Source: Sabulicella glaciei
Lineage (GTDB): Bacteria; Pseudomonadota; Alphaproteobacteria; Acetobacterales; Acetobacteraceae
Direction: 5' to 3'
Assembly (NCBI RefSeq): GCF_026183895.1
Contig: NZ_JAPFQI010000008.1
Coordinates: forward strand, 62,001 to 126,000
DNA length: 64,000 nt
A program made the translations under genes and the position numbers. Positions 40,362 through 48,713 of the stretch are shown here, piece by piece. Position 1 is the first letter of the stretch; the number at the start of each line of letters is the position of its first letter. The notes beneath the pieces were generated by a model. That model did no database searches. It worked only from the letters and a program-made list of their open reading frames with translations, and had not been told where the DNA came from.

Positions 40362-41579
40362 ATGCGCCTCCGGCCGATGCACCTGCTCCTCGACATCTCG
40401 CTGACCGTCGCCAAGCCGTGGCTGCTCGCGCCCTCGGGCATCGACCGGGTGGAGTTCGCCCATGCGCGCCACTGGTCTCGCCTGCCGGCCCGCGACGTCA
40501 CCTTCGTGATGCGCACCGCCTGGGACCGCTTGGCCGCCCTGCCCGACGGGCTGGCGCGGGAGATCCTGGCCGACGCTGCCGCGCGCATCGCGCCGGGGCT
40601 GGACCACCGGGGCATCTCGCTGCGGGCGCGGCCAGCCCTGGCCATGACCCGGCAATTCCTCGGCGACGGGGTGGCGCGGCTGCGCGGCCGGCTGACGGAG
40701 CGACGGGACGCCGTGCTGCTCAGCGTCTCCTGCGCCACGCTGCACAAGCACGCGGCACTGGCGGCGGTGAAACGGCGCGGCGCGAAGGTGGCGGCGCTGG
40801 TGCACGACGTCATCCCCCTCACCCACCCGCATTGTTTCCCGCAGGGCGAGGCGGAGCGGCATGCGCGCCGCATGGAGGGCGTGTCGCTCTTCGCCGATGC
40901 CGCCATCGCCGTTTCCGCCGCGACGCGCGACGGGATGCAGGGCTGGTTCGCCGCCCGCGGCCTCGCCCTGCCACCGGTGGAGGTCGCGCATCTCGGCCTC
41001 GACCTCCCGCCGCCCGAGCCGGCGCCGGGCGAAGGGGAGCGGCCCTATTTCGTCATGCTCGGCTCGCTGGAGCCACGCAAGAATCACTGGCTGATGCTGG
41101 AGGCATGGCGGGAGATGGCGGGCAGGCCTGACGCGCCGCACCTCGTCATCATCGGCCGCCGCCCGGCGGAGCCGCATCTCGGCACCATCCTTTTGGATCG
41201 CGGCGATTTCGGCGGCCTCGTCGAGTATCGTGGGCGGCTGCCGGACCGCGAGGCGGCGCGGCTGCTGCGCGGGGCACGGGCCCTGCTCTTCCCCTCGCTC
41301 ACCGAGGGATTCGGCATCCCGGTGGCCGAGGCGCTGGCGCTGGGCGTGCCCGTGCTCGCCTCCGACATCCCCGCCTTTCGCGAGGTAGGGGGCGAAACGC
41401 CGGAGTTCCTGCATCCGCTGGATGGGCCGGGCTGGCGCGCGGCGGTGCTGGACTATGCGCGGCCGGACAGCCCGCGCCGGACGGCGCAGCTTGCGCGGCT
41501 GCCCGGCTGGAGCGCGCCCTCCTGGGACCGGCATTTCGCCGTGGTGGAGCGGGTGCTGGACGGGCTGGCGCGCGGCTAG
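40362..41579 (+). CDS. GT4-type glycosyltransferase
   Basis: 405 aa GT-B fold transferase, cytoplasmic. The C-terminal half holds YFVMLGSLEPRKNHWLMLEAWREM, VEYRGRLPDREAARLLRGARALLFPSLTEGFGIPVAEALALG, and VPVLASDIPAFREVGG, with the E-x7-E of GT4 enzymes. The N-terminal domain has LLLDISLTVAKPW and KVAALVHDVIPL. It probably adds a sugar to a capsule or lipopolysaccharide glycan; sugar unknown. ATG at 40362, with 40377 an alternative. Its TAG stop shares CTAG with the convergent permease gene. Confidence 0.92.
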   Translation: MRLRPMHLLLDISLTVAKPWLLAPSGIDRVEFAHARHWSRLPARDVTFVMRTAWDRLAALPDGLAREILADAAARIAPGLDHRGISLRARPALAMTRQFLGDGVARLRGRLTERRDAVLLSVSCATLHKHAALAAVKRRGAKVAALVHDVIPLTHPHCFPQGEAERHARRMEGVSLFADAAIAVSAATRDGMQGWFAARGLALPPVEVAHLGLDLPPPEPAPGEGERPYFVMLGSLEPRKNHWLMLEAWREMAGRPDAPHLVIIGRRPAEPHLGTILLDRGDFGGLVEYRGRLPDREAARLLRGARALLFPSLTEGFGIPVAEALALGVPVLASDIPAFREVGGETPEFLHPLDGPGWRAAVLDYARPDSPRRTAQLARLPGWSAPSWDRHFAVVERVLDGLARG

Positions 41580-42895
41580 TCCTGCACCAGCGGTACGCCG
41601 CGCGGCCGCACCACCAGGAACAGGAGCAGGATCGCCGCCAGGACCACCCCGGCGATGAGCGGGGCGCGCCAGTCCCCCGTCGCCACGCGGTTCAGCAGCA
41701 GGGCCAGGCAGACCAGCGCCCCGAGCGCGGGCACGAAGGACGGCACCTCGAACCCGCCCGGCTTCTCGCCCGGCCGCCGCTGCAGTACCAGCAGCGCCAC
41801 GTTCACGCAGGCGAAGACGGCCAGCAGCAGCAGCACGGTGGCGGAAGCGAGCTGCCCGATGTCGCCCGCCAGCATCAGCGCCACCACCACGACGAACAGC
41901 GCGCCCACCGCGACATGCGGGGTGCGGGTGCGCGGATGCACCCGTCCCAGCACCGCCGGCAGCAACCCCTGCCGCGCCATGCCGTAGGTGAGGCGCGAGG
42001 CGGTGACGTAGTTCAGCAGTGCCGTGTTGGCGACGGCGAAGACGGTGATGGCGACGAAGACCCAGCCCGGCATCCAGGGCGCGGCGCGGGCCATCACCTC
42101 GGCCAGCGGGCCGGGGGTCACGGCGAGTTCCCGCCATGGCACGACCGAAACGGCGACGGCGGCCACCACCATGTAGAGCGTGGCCGCGACCAGCATGGCC
42201 GAGACGATGCCGACCGGTATGGTGCGGCGCGGGTCCTGGCACTCCTCGGCCACGTTCAGCGTGTCCTCGAAGCCGATGAAGGCGAAGAAGGTCAGGATGG
42301 CGCCTTGCAGGATCAGCGTCGCCTCGATGGTCCCGGTCGGCGTTTCCAGCAGGTTCGCCTGGCCGATCCAGGGCAGCCCCACGGCGATGACCAGCGCGAG
42401 GCCCGTCGCCTCCACCGCCGTGCAGAGCATGTTCATCCACATGCTCTCGCGGATGCCGCGCAGCACCACCCCGGCGATGAACACCAGGAAGCCGAGCGAG
42501 ATGAGTACCGGCGCGACGCCCGGAATGTCCAGCAGGCGCAGGAGGTTCTCCGCCACCACGCGCGACTGCGTGGCGACCGAGGTGAGGCCCGAGGCCATGA
42601 CCGCCAGCCCCACCGTCCAGGTGAGCAGCGGCCGGCCGAAGCCGCGATGCGTGACATAGGCCGCGCCCCCGGCGCGCGGGTATCGCGAGCCGAGCGAAGC
42701 ATAGGAAAGACCGGTGAGCAGCGCCGCCACCATGGCGACCAGGAAGCCGAGCCAGACGGCGCTGCCGAGCTCCCCGGCGGCGCGGCCGACCAGGCCGTAG
42801 ATCCCCGCGCCCAGCATGCCGCCGAGCGTGTAGGCGAAGAGCTGGATCGGCCCGATGCTGCGGCGCAGGGTCGGTTCCGCGACGGCGTCGCTCAT
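41576..42895 (-). CDS. APC-family amino-acid permease
   Basis: 439 aa, about 12 helices. The start IGPIQLFAYTLGGMLGAGIYGLVGRAAG is the first helix with the substrate-binding unwound GAGIYG. FFAFIGFEDTLNVAEECQDPRRTIP is the conserved sixth helix and loop. It imports amino acids or amines in cotransport with H+ or Na+. Starts seven bases after the pdxY stop on the same strand, so it is probably in its operon. Confidence 0.93.
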   Translation of the reverse strand: MSDAVAEPTLRRSIGPIQLFAYTLGGMLGAGIYGLVGRAAGELGSAVWLGFLVAMVAALLTGLSYASLGSRYPRAGGAAYVTHRGFGRPLLTWTVGLAVMASGLTSVATQSRVVAENLLRLLDIPGVAPVLISLGFLVFIAGVVLRGIRESMWMNMLCTAVEATGLALVIAVGLPWIGQANLLETPTGTIEATLILQGAILTFFAFIGFEDTLNVAEECQDPRRTIPVGIVSAMLVAATLYMVVAAVAVSVVPWRELAVTPGPLAEVMARAAPWMPGWVFVAITVFAVANTALLNYVTASRLTYGMARQGLLPAVLGRVHPRTRTPHVAVGALFVVVVALMLAGDIGQLASATVLLLLAVFACVNVALLVLQRRPGEKPGGFEVPSFVPALGALVCLALLLNRVATGDWRAPLIAGVVLAAILLLFLVVRPRGVPLVQD

Positions 42896-42902
42896 CGCCG
42901 CC

Positions 42903-43748
42903 TCACGCGGGAAGCGCGGCGAAGGCGCGGGAGGGAAGGACGAACTCCTCCTGCGCCGCGACGGTGAGAATCTCGCGCGAGCCGGCCTCGGCCGTGCGGC
43001 GCAGCACGCCGAAGATGGAGGAGGCCGCGGCGGAGAGCGCGGTGCCGGCCTCGCCGGTCTTCAACCGATGGAACAGGAAGAGCGCCGCGACCGCGTCCCC
43101 GGCGCCGTTCACGCCCAGCGGCAGGAGCGGCGTGGAAAGCCGCCAGAACCGCCCGCCTTCCGCAGCCATCATGCCGATCTCCCCATCCTCGGTGCCCGCT
43201 TCCAGGCTGGTGACAAGGACGCAGCGCGGACCCATGGCCTGCAACGCGGCAATGGCCCGCTTCGTATCCTCCACCGTGCGCGCCTCGATGCCTGTCAGGT
43301 ATTCCAGCTCGAAGCGGTTGGGGGTGGCGATATCGGCCTCCGGCAGGGCACGGTCGCGGAAGAATTCCGGGATGCCGGGGCGCACGAAGACGCCGCGCCC
43401 CACGTCGCCGATCACCGGGTCGCAGCACCACAGCGCCTGCGGGTTCACCTGCTTCACCCGCGCTACGGCCCCCAGGATCGCCTCGCCGATCGCGGCGTCG
43501 CCCATGTAGCCGGACAGCACGGCGTCGCAGCCCGGCAGGGCGCCGCGCTCCTCGATGCCCTGCACCAGGTCGCCGATCAGCCCCGCCCCGAAGACCTGGC
43601 CACGCCAGGCGCCGTAGCCGGTGTGGTTGCTGAACTGGACGGTGTTGATGCCCCAGACCTCGGCGCCGAGGCGCTGGAGAGGAAAGATGGCCGAGGCGTT
43701 GCCCACATGCCCGTAGGCGACCCAGGACTGGATGGAGAGGATGTTCAT
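42903..43748 (-). CDS. pdxY: Pyridoxal kinase
   Basis: Phosphorylates pyridoxal to PLP in the salvage pathway, ribokinase superfamily. 281 aa. N-terminus ILSIQSWVAYGHVGNASAIFPLQRLG, YGAWRG, CDPVIGDVGRGVFV, LTPN-type PNRFELEYLTG, and GVNGAGDAVAALFLF with the catalytic Asp of the GAGD motif. Upstream of the amino-acid permease. PLP-dependent enzymes such as the aminotransferase at 12599 would use the product. Confidence 0.95.
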   Translation of the reverse strand: MNILSIQSWVAYGHVGNASAIFPLQRLGAEVWGINTVQFSNHTGYGAWRGQVFGAGLIGDLVQGIEERGALPGCDAVLSGYMGDAAIGEAILGAVARVKQVNPQALWCCDPVIGDVGRGVFVRPGIPEFFRDRALPEADIATPNRFELEYLTGIEARTVEDTKRAIAALQAMGPRCVLVTSLEAGTEDGEIGMMAAEGGRFWRLSTPLLPLGVNGAGDAVAALFLFHRLKTGEAGTALSAAASSIFGVLRRTAEAGSREILTVAAQEEFVLPSRAFAALPA

Positions 43749-43803
43749 CGGCGGCCATCGTAAAGCCGCGCCCGGCGGACCGGCTAGGCGTTAGGATGGC
43801 ACC

Positions 43804-44262
43804 ATGAAACCCGCGCGCCTCGCCCCGCTCCTGCTCCTCGCCGCCTGCGCCGTGGACCCTTCGGTCGGCACGGTGCGCGAGGTCTTGCCCCCTGCCGCGC
43901 ATGAATGGGACCACGGCCCGCCCTGGCCTGAGGGGGCCGAGCCCTGGGCGCCGCCCCCGGCGAACCTGGCCGAGGCGCCGCTCGGATATGGCTGGGAGGG
44001 CACGGCGCCCTATCCCTACCCATACCCCTATGCCTATCCGGGCGTGGTCGCGCCCTCGGTAACGATCGGGCTGGGCTATGGCTGGTGGTGGGGCTACCGG
44101 CCCTGGCCGCGCTACTATGGCGGCTGGGGCGCGCCAGCCTGGCGGCCCTGGGGCGGCTACCGCCCAGGGTGGGGGTATCGCGCACCGCCGCCCGCCTTCC
44201 GCGGCTGGGGCGGACGCGGCTGGGGTGGCGGTTTTCGCGGCGGCGGCTTCCGCCGCCGCTGA
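43804..44262 (+). CDS. Gly/Tyr/Trp/Arg-rich putative lipoprotein
   Basis: 152 aa. Residues 1-16 form a lipoprotein signal with lipobox LAAC (Cys15). The mature part is dominated by Pro-Tyr (PYPYPYPYAYPG), then by Gly-Trp-Tyr and Gly-Arg repeats, and ends GFRGGGFRRR. No catalytic motif is recognisable. Likely an outer-membrane or periplasmic surface protein whose aromatic-rich tail is disordered. Divergent from pdxY, convergent with the CoA-transferase gene. Confidence 0.75.
   Translation: MKPARLAPLLLLAACAVDPSVGTVREVLPPAAHEWDHGPPWPEGAEPWAPPPANLAEAPLGYGWEGTAPYPYPYPYAYPGVVAPSVTIGLGYGWWWGYRPWPRYYGGWGAPAWRPWGGYRPGWGYRAPPPAFRGWGGRGWGGGFRGGGFRRR
44237..44259. terminator. GC hairpin across the end of the lipoprotein gene
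   Basis: Ten perfect pairs (44237-44246 with 44250-44259, loop CTT) ending one base before the TGA. It could end transcription from both convergent genes. Since it encodes the Gly-Gly-Gly and Arg-Arg-Arg tail, chance from codon use is possible. Confidence 0.35.
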
Positions 44263-44271
44263 GCGAAGAGC

Positions 44272-45402
44272 CTACGCCGCGAACTCGGCGCGGATGGCGG
44301 CGTCGTGCTCGCCCAGGGCTGGCACGGGGCCCAGTTCGCGGTCGCCATCGCTGAACCGCGCCGCCGGGGCGGCGATCGCCACGGGACCGACTTCCGTCGC
44401 CACCGTCACCCGACGCAGCGCCGGGTGCTGGGACAGACCGTCCACGCCGTTGACGAAGCCATAGGCGATGCCGGCCGCGTTCAGCTTGGCCGCGCATTCC
44501 GTCCGGGTCAGCCGCGCGAAGCCGCGCCCCACATGCGCGTCCACCATGGGCCGGTGCGCCACGCGCTCCACGTTGGAGCGGTAGCCATCGCGCTGCGGCA
44601 GGTCCGGCTCCTCCAGGAACACGGCGCAGAGGCGCTGCCACTCGCGCTCGTTCTGGATGGAGATGAGCACCAGCGCGCCATCCGCCGTCTCGAAGGCGCC
44701 ATAGGGGCAGATGGAGGGGTGCGCGAGGCCGATGCGCTCCGGCTGTTTGCCAGTGCCCTCGAAGTAGAGGAGCGGCACGTTCATCCAGTCGGCCATGCCG
44801 TCGAAGAGCGAGCAGGAGATGCCCTTGCCCTTGCCCGTCATGCCGCGCTCGATCAGCGCCTCCAGCACCGCCGCATGGGCCATGGTGCCGCAGGCGATGT
44901 CGCAGACGCTGAACCCCACCCGGCCCGGCCCCTCGGCGCGGCCGGTCACGGAGGCGAGGCCGGATTCCGCCTGCACCAGCAGGTCATAGGCCTTCATCTT
45001 CGCGTACTCTCCCTCCTCGCCGTAGCCGGAGATGTCCACGGTGATGAGGCGCGGGTTCTTCTCCCGCAGCGTCTCGCTCGCGAAGCCGGCACGGGCCAGG
45101 GCGCCGGGGGCGAAGTTCTGGATGAACACGTCCGCCTTGGCGATGAGCCGGTTCAGCAGCGCCTTGTCTGCATCGTCCTTCAGGTCGAGCGTCAGGCTTT
45201 CCTTGCCGCGGTTCAGCCACACAAAATAGGTGGAGAGCCCGTTGCAGGCGGCGTCGTACTTGCGCGCGAAGTCGCCCTCCGCGCGCTCGATCTTGATGAC
45301 CCGCGCCCCCGCATCGGCCAGCTTGGCCGAGCAGGTGGGCGCGGCCACCGCCTGCTCCATGGAGATGACGAGGAGCCCGTCCAGCGGCTTGCCCGGCTTC
45401 AT
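44272..45402 (-). CDS. CaiB/BaiF family CoA-transferase
   Basis: 376 aa class III CoA-transferase. KPLDGLLVISMEQAVAAP start, GARVIKIERAEGDFARKYD, RGKESLTLDLK, and the catalytic Asp in SVCDIACGTMAHAAVL. Moves CoA between carboxylic acids. The ATG at 45402, ten bases after the acyl-CoA dehydrogenase stop, has GAGG upstream; an extension to 45441 is unlikely. Together with the dehydrogenase it suggests breakdown of an organic acid via its CoA ester. Confidence 0.93.
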   Translation of the reverse strand: MKPGKPLDGLLVISMEQAVAAPTCSAKLADAGARVIKIERAEGDFARKYDAACNGLSTYFVWLNRGKESLTLDLKDDADKALLNRLIAKADVFIQNFAPGALARAGFASETLREKNPRLITVDISGYGEEGEYAKMKAYDLLVQAESGLASVTGRAEGPGRVGFSVCDIACGTMAHAAVLEALIERGMTGKGKGISCSLFDGMADWMNVPLLYFEGTGKQPERIGLAHPSICPYGAFETADGALVLISIQNEREWQRLCAVFLEEPDLPQRDGYRSNVERVAHRPMVDAHVGRGFARLTRTECAAKLNAAGIAYGFVNGVDGLSQHPALRRVTVATEVGPVAIAAPAARFSDGDRELGPVPALGEHDAAIRAEFAA

Positions 45403-45412
45403 GTGCGGCGCC

Positions 45413-46582
45413 TCAGTAGGAGCGCGGCATGCCGAGGACATGCTCGCCGAGATAGGAGAGGATCAGGTTGGTGGAGATGGGCGCCACCTGGTACAGCCGC
45501 GTCTCGCGGAACTTGCGCTCCACGTCGTACTCCTCGGCGAAGCCGAAGCCGCCATGCGTCTGCACGCAAGCCTCGCCCGCCGCCCAGCTTGCCTCGGCCG
45601 CCAGCATCTTGCCCATATTGGCTTCCTCGCCGCAGGGCAGCCCGGCCTCGAACTTCTCCAGCCCCTTGTGGACGATGGCCTCCGCCGCGCGCATCTGCGC
45701 GTAGGACTTGGCGATGGGGAATTGCACGCCCTGATTCTGGCCGATGGGCCGGCCGAACAGCACGCGCTCCTTCGCGTAGTTCACCGCCTTCTCGATGAAC
45801 CACTTGGCGTCGCCGATGCACTCGCTGGCGATCAGCAGCCGCTCGGCGTTCATGCCGTCCAGGATGTAGCGGAAGCCCTTGCCTTCCTGACCGACGAGGT
45901 TCTCGGCCGGAACCTCCATGTTGTCGAAGAAGACCTCGCAGGAATTGTGGTTCATCATGGTGCGGATGGGGCGGATGGTGAGGCCCTTCCCCAGCACGGT
46001 CCGCATGTCCACGATGAAGGTGGACAGGCCCTCGGTCTTCTTCTGCACCTGGTCGCGCGGCGTGGTGCGGGCCAGCAGCAGCATCAGGTCGGAATGCTCG
46101 GCACGGCTGGTCCAGATCTTCTGGCCGTTGACGATCCACTTGTCGCCCTCGCGCCGCGCCACCGTGCGCAGCGCGGTGGTGTCGGTGCCCGAGGTCGGCT
46201 CGGTCACGCCGAAGGCCTGGAGGCGCAGCTCGCCGGAGGCGATGCCGGGCAGGTACTTGTCCTTCTGCTCCTTGCTGCCGTGCCGGAGGATGGTGCCCAT
46301 GATGTACATCTGGGCATGGCAGGCGGCGCCGTTGCAGCCCTGGGCCTGCACCTCCTCCAGGATGGCGGCGGCGGCGGAAAGGCCGAGCCCGGCCCCGCCA
46401 TACTCCTCGGGGATCAGCGCGCCGAGGTAGCCGGCCTCGGTCAGGGCCTGGACGAACTCGGTCGGGTAGCCGCGGCGGGCGTCCAGCTCGCGCCAATACT
46501 CGCCGGGGAAGCGGGCGCAGAGCTTTCGCACCTCCTCGCGGATCTCGGCATGGGGGTCGGCGTTCAGGAGGGTCTGGTCCAT
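45413..46582 (-). CDS. Acyl-CoA dehydrogenase
   Basis: 389 aa FAD enzyme that makes an alpha,beta double bond in an acyl-CoA. FGVTEPTSGTDTTALRTVARR is the substrate/FAD motif, and GGFGFAEEYDVERKFRE the C-terminal signature. The usual YEGT element bearing the catalytic Glu reads LYQVAPISTN here; a Glu in MNAERLLIASE is a candidate base, as in isovaleryl-CoA type enzymes. It heads an operon with the CoA-transferase, and a LysR gene lies upstream on the same strand. Confidence 0.93.
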   Translation of the reverse strand: MDQTLLNADPHAEIREEVRKLCARFPGEYWRELDARRGYPTEFVQALTEAGYLGALIPEEYGGAGLGLSAAAAILEEVQAQGCNGAACHAQMYIMGTILRHGSKEQKDKYLPGIASGELRLQAFGVTEPTSGTDTTALRTVARREGDKWIVNGQKIWTSRAEHSDLMLLLARTTPRDQVQKKTEGLSTFIVDMRTVLGKGLTIRPIRTMMNHNSCEVFFDNMEVPAENLVGQEGKGFRYILDGMNAERLLIASECIGDAKWFIEKAVNYAKERVLFGRPIGQNQGVQFPIAKSYAQMRAAEAIVHKGLEKFEAGLPCGEEANMGKMLAAEASWAAGEACVQTHGGFGFAEEYDVERKFRETRLYQVAPISTNLILSYLGEHVLGMPRSY

Positions 46583-46672
46583 GACGGGTTCCGTCTGCTT
46601 TCATGTCCGGCGGGTCGCGCGGCACAGTGCCTTCGCAGCCGCATCCCATAAACTACAATCCGGGCCAAGCAC

Positions 46673-47617
46673 TTATGCCGGATTTTGATGGCCGATGAGA
46701 AGCTGTCCGTCCAGCACGCCTTCGCGCACCATCGCTGCCACCTCCTGCCGCAGCACCTGCTCGAAGCGGCGCACGGCGTTGGAGGCGGGGCGGCCCAGCG
46801 GCTGCGCCACCACCAGCTTGCGCGACAGGTGGGGGTCGAAGATCGGGGCGGCGCCGAGCACTCCGGCCCGCACCTCATCGTGCACCGAGGCGAGGGGCAG
46901 GATGGTGCAACCCAGGCCGCGTGCCACGAGCCCCTTCAGGACCTGCAGCGCATCCGCCTCCACCGCGATGTTGAGCGAAAGTCGGCGGAGCCGTGCCTCC
47001 CGCTCCACCAGGCGGCGCAGCCCGTGCTGTGGTCCCGGCATGACGAGACGCGCCTGCGCCACCTCGGCAAAGGGGACGGCGTGGTCCGGCGCAGGCGATG
47101 CGGCGCGCGGCGTCACGAAGCACAGATTCTCCACCAGGAGCGGGGAGAGCTTCATGCTGGCCTGCGCTTCCGTCCCATAGACCACGGCGATGTCCACCTC
47201 CCCGGCATGCAGCCATTCGAGGAGGTAGCCGCTGAAGGCCGGCACGGCGCGCAGCGACACCTCGGGGTGCTCCAGCAGGAAGCGCTCGATCAGCCGCGTG
47301 GCGAGGATATCTCCCACCGTGGGCGGCATGCCGAAGACCACGCGGCCGCGCACTGCCCCCGCTTCCTGTGTCAGGTCGGCGCGCGTTTCCTCCAACTGGC
47401 GCAGGATGCTGCCGGCCCGGGCCCGCAGCATCTCGCCCGCCGCAGTCAGCGCCATGCCGCGCCCATGCCGTTCGAAGAGGCGCAGCTTCAGCTCCTCCTC
47501 CAGCAGGCGGATCTGCCGGCTCAGCGCCGGCTGGGCGATGCGCAGCCGGTCCGACGCCTTGCTGAGGCTGCCGAGGTCCGCGACCTGGATAAAGGTGTTG
47601 AGCTGCCGCAGGTCCAT
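46673..47617 (-). CDS. LysR-family transcription regulator
   Basis: 314 aa. N-terminal winged HTH (LRQLNTFIQVADLGSLSKASDRLRIAQPALSRQIRLLEEEL) and a two-lobed effector domain from about 90 (GRVVFGMPPTVGDILATRLIERFL). LysR regulators usually control neighbours: the acyl-CoA dehydrogenase operon is downstream on the same strand and the hydrolase gene divergent. It starts 90 bases upstream of the dehydrogenase ATG. Effector is unknown, perhaps an aromatic or organic acid. Confidence 0.93.
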   Translation of the reverse strand: MDLRQLNTFIQVADLGSLSKASDRLRIAQPALSRQIRLLEEELKLRLFERHGRGMALTAAGEMLRARAGSILRQLEETRADLTQEAGAVRGRVVFGMPPTVGDILATRLIERFLLEHPEVSLRAVPAFSGYLLEWLHAGEVDIAVVYGTEAQASMKLSPLLVENLCFVTPRAASPAPDHAVPFAEVAQARLVMPGPQHGLRRLVEREARLRRLSLNIAVEADALQVLKGLVARGLGCTILPLASVHDEVRAGVLGAAPIFDPHLSRKLVVAQPLGRPASNAVRRFEQVLRQEVAAMVREGVLDGQLLIGHQNPA

Positions 47618-47906
47618 GTCCGATATAAAATCGGCATTGCTGGGCGAGCAAGCCTCGCGCTTCTCGAAACCTCCCTATCGCCTCGCCTCCGCTCCGGCAT
47701 CGCGACCGGCGCGCTGGCGGGGCTGACCCTGGCCACGGTCAAGATCGCCGCCGCGAACGCACCACGGGTCCTGCTGCCGCGCGACGAGGTTGAGGAGAAG
47801 AACCGCTTCCGCCGTGCCCTCGGTTTCCCCACGACCTGCGGGAACGGCGCTGGACGCATGCCTCCGCCTGGATGCAGCCTGCGGGGAAGATCTTGGAGGA
47901 ACCGCC
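47618..47906. promoter_or_regulatory. LysR/hydrolase divergent region, no gene
   Basis: 289 bases between the LysR ATG and the hydrolase ATG. No coding region, convincing T-N11-A LysR box or strong promoter is recognised. The frame upstream of the hydrolase is open from 47790 but looks non-coding. Confidence 0.5.
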
Positions 47907-48698
47907 ATGAATCGTCGCACCGTCGTCGCCGGGGGCCTTGCCGCCCCGGCCCTCGCCGCCATGCCCGCCGCCGCGCAGGGTGGGGGCAAGACTTTCGTGC
48001 TGCTGCACGGCGCCTGGCATGGCGGCTGGTGCTGGCGCGACGTGGCCGAAGTGCTGCGCGCAGGCGGCCACAGCGTCTTCACCCCAACCCAGACCGGGTT
48101 GGGCGAGCGCAAGCACCTCATGTCGCGCGACATCACCCTCGACACCTTCGTCACGGATGTCGTGAACGTGCTGGAAGCAGAGGAGCTGGAGGATGTCATC
48201 CTCGTCGGCCACTCCTTCGGCGGGCTTGGCATCACCGGGGCGGCGGATCGCGTGCCGGAGCGCATCCGCCACCTCGTCTATCTGGACAGCCTGATCCTGG
48301 AGGGCGGGCAGAGCCCCTTCGGCATCCTTCCGGCCGAGGTGGTGGCGCAGCGCCGCCAACAGGTGCAGGAGCAGGGCCAGGGCATCTTCATCCCGCCGCC
48401 ATCCCCTTCGGCTTTCGGCATTCCCGACGGACATCCCGGTGCCGCCTGGGTGCGCCGCCGCCTGACGCCGCACCCGGTCGGCACGTATGAGAGCCCGCTG
48501 GACCTGCGGAACCCGGTCGGGAACGGCAAGCCTGCGACCTACATCATCGCCGCCGAGCCGCTCTACGGCCCGCTGGAGGTGACGCGGCGCTGGGTGCGCA
48601 ACCGCCCAGGCTGGACAGTGAGGGAGATCCGCACCGGCCACGACACCATGGTCACAGCGCCGGAGGAAACGGCGCGGATGCTGACGGCGATCGGCTGA
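47907..48698 (+). CDS. Secreted alpha/beta hydrolase
   Basis: 263 aa. Tat-type signal (NRRTVVAGGLAAPALAAMPAAAQ), then LLHGAWHGGWCWRDV (oxyanion loop), the nucleophile Ser in VGHSFGGLG, and a late His in RTGHDTMVTAPEE that is likely catalytic. The pattern resembles hydroxynitrile lyase/esterase-like hydrolases. GGAGGA lies upstream of the ATG at 47907, so the longer reading from 47790 is not used. Probably works with the adjacent LysR system on an ester substrate. Confidence 0.9.
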   Translation: MNRRTVVAGGLAAPALAAMPAAAQGGGKTFVLLHGAWHGGWCWRDVAEVLRAGGHSVFTPTQTGLGERKHLMSRDITLDTFVTDVVNVLEAEELEDVILVGHSFGGLGITGAADRVPERIRHLVYLDSLILEGGQSPFGILPAEVVAQRRQQVQEQGQGIFIPPPSPSAFGIPDGHPGAAWVRRRLTPHPVGTYESPLDLRNPVGNGKPATYIIAAEPLYGPLEVTRRWVRNRPGWTVREIRTGHDTMVTAPEETARMLTAIG

Positions 48699-48713
48699 GC
48701 GCCGCCGCCTCGC

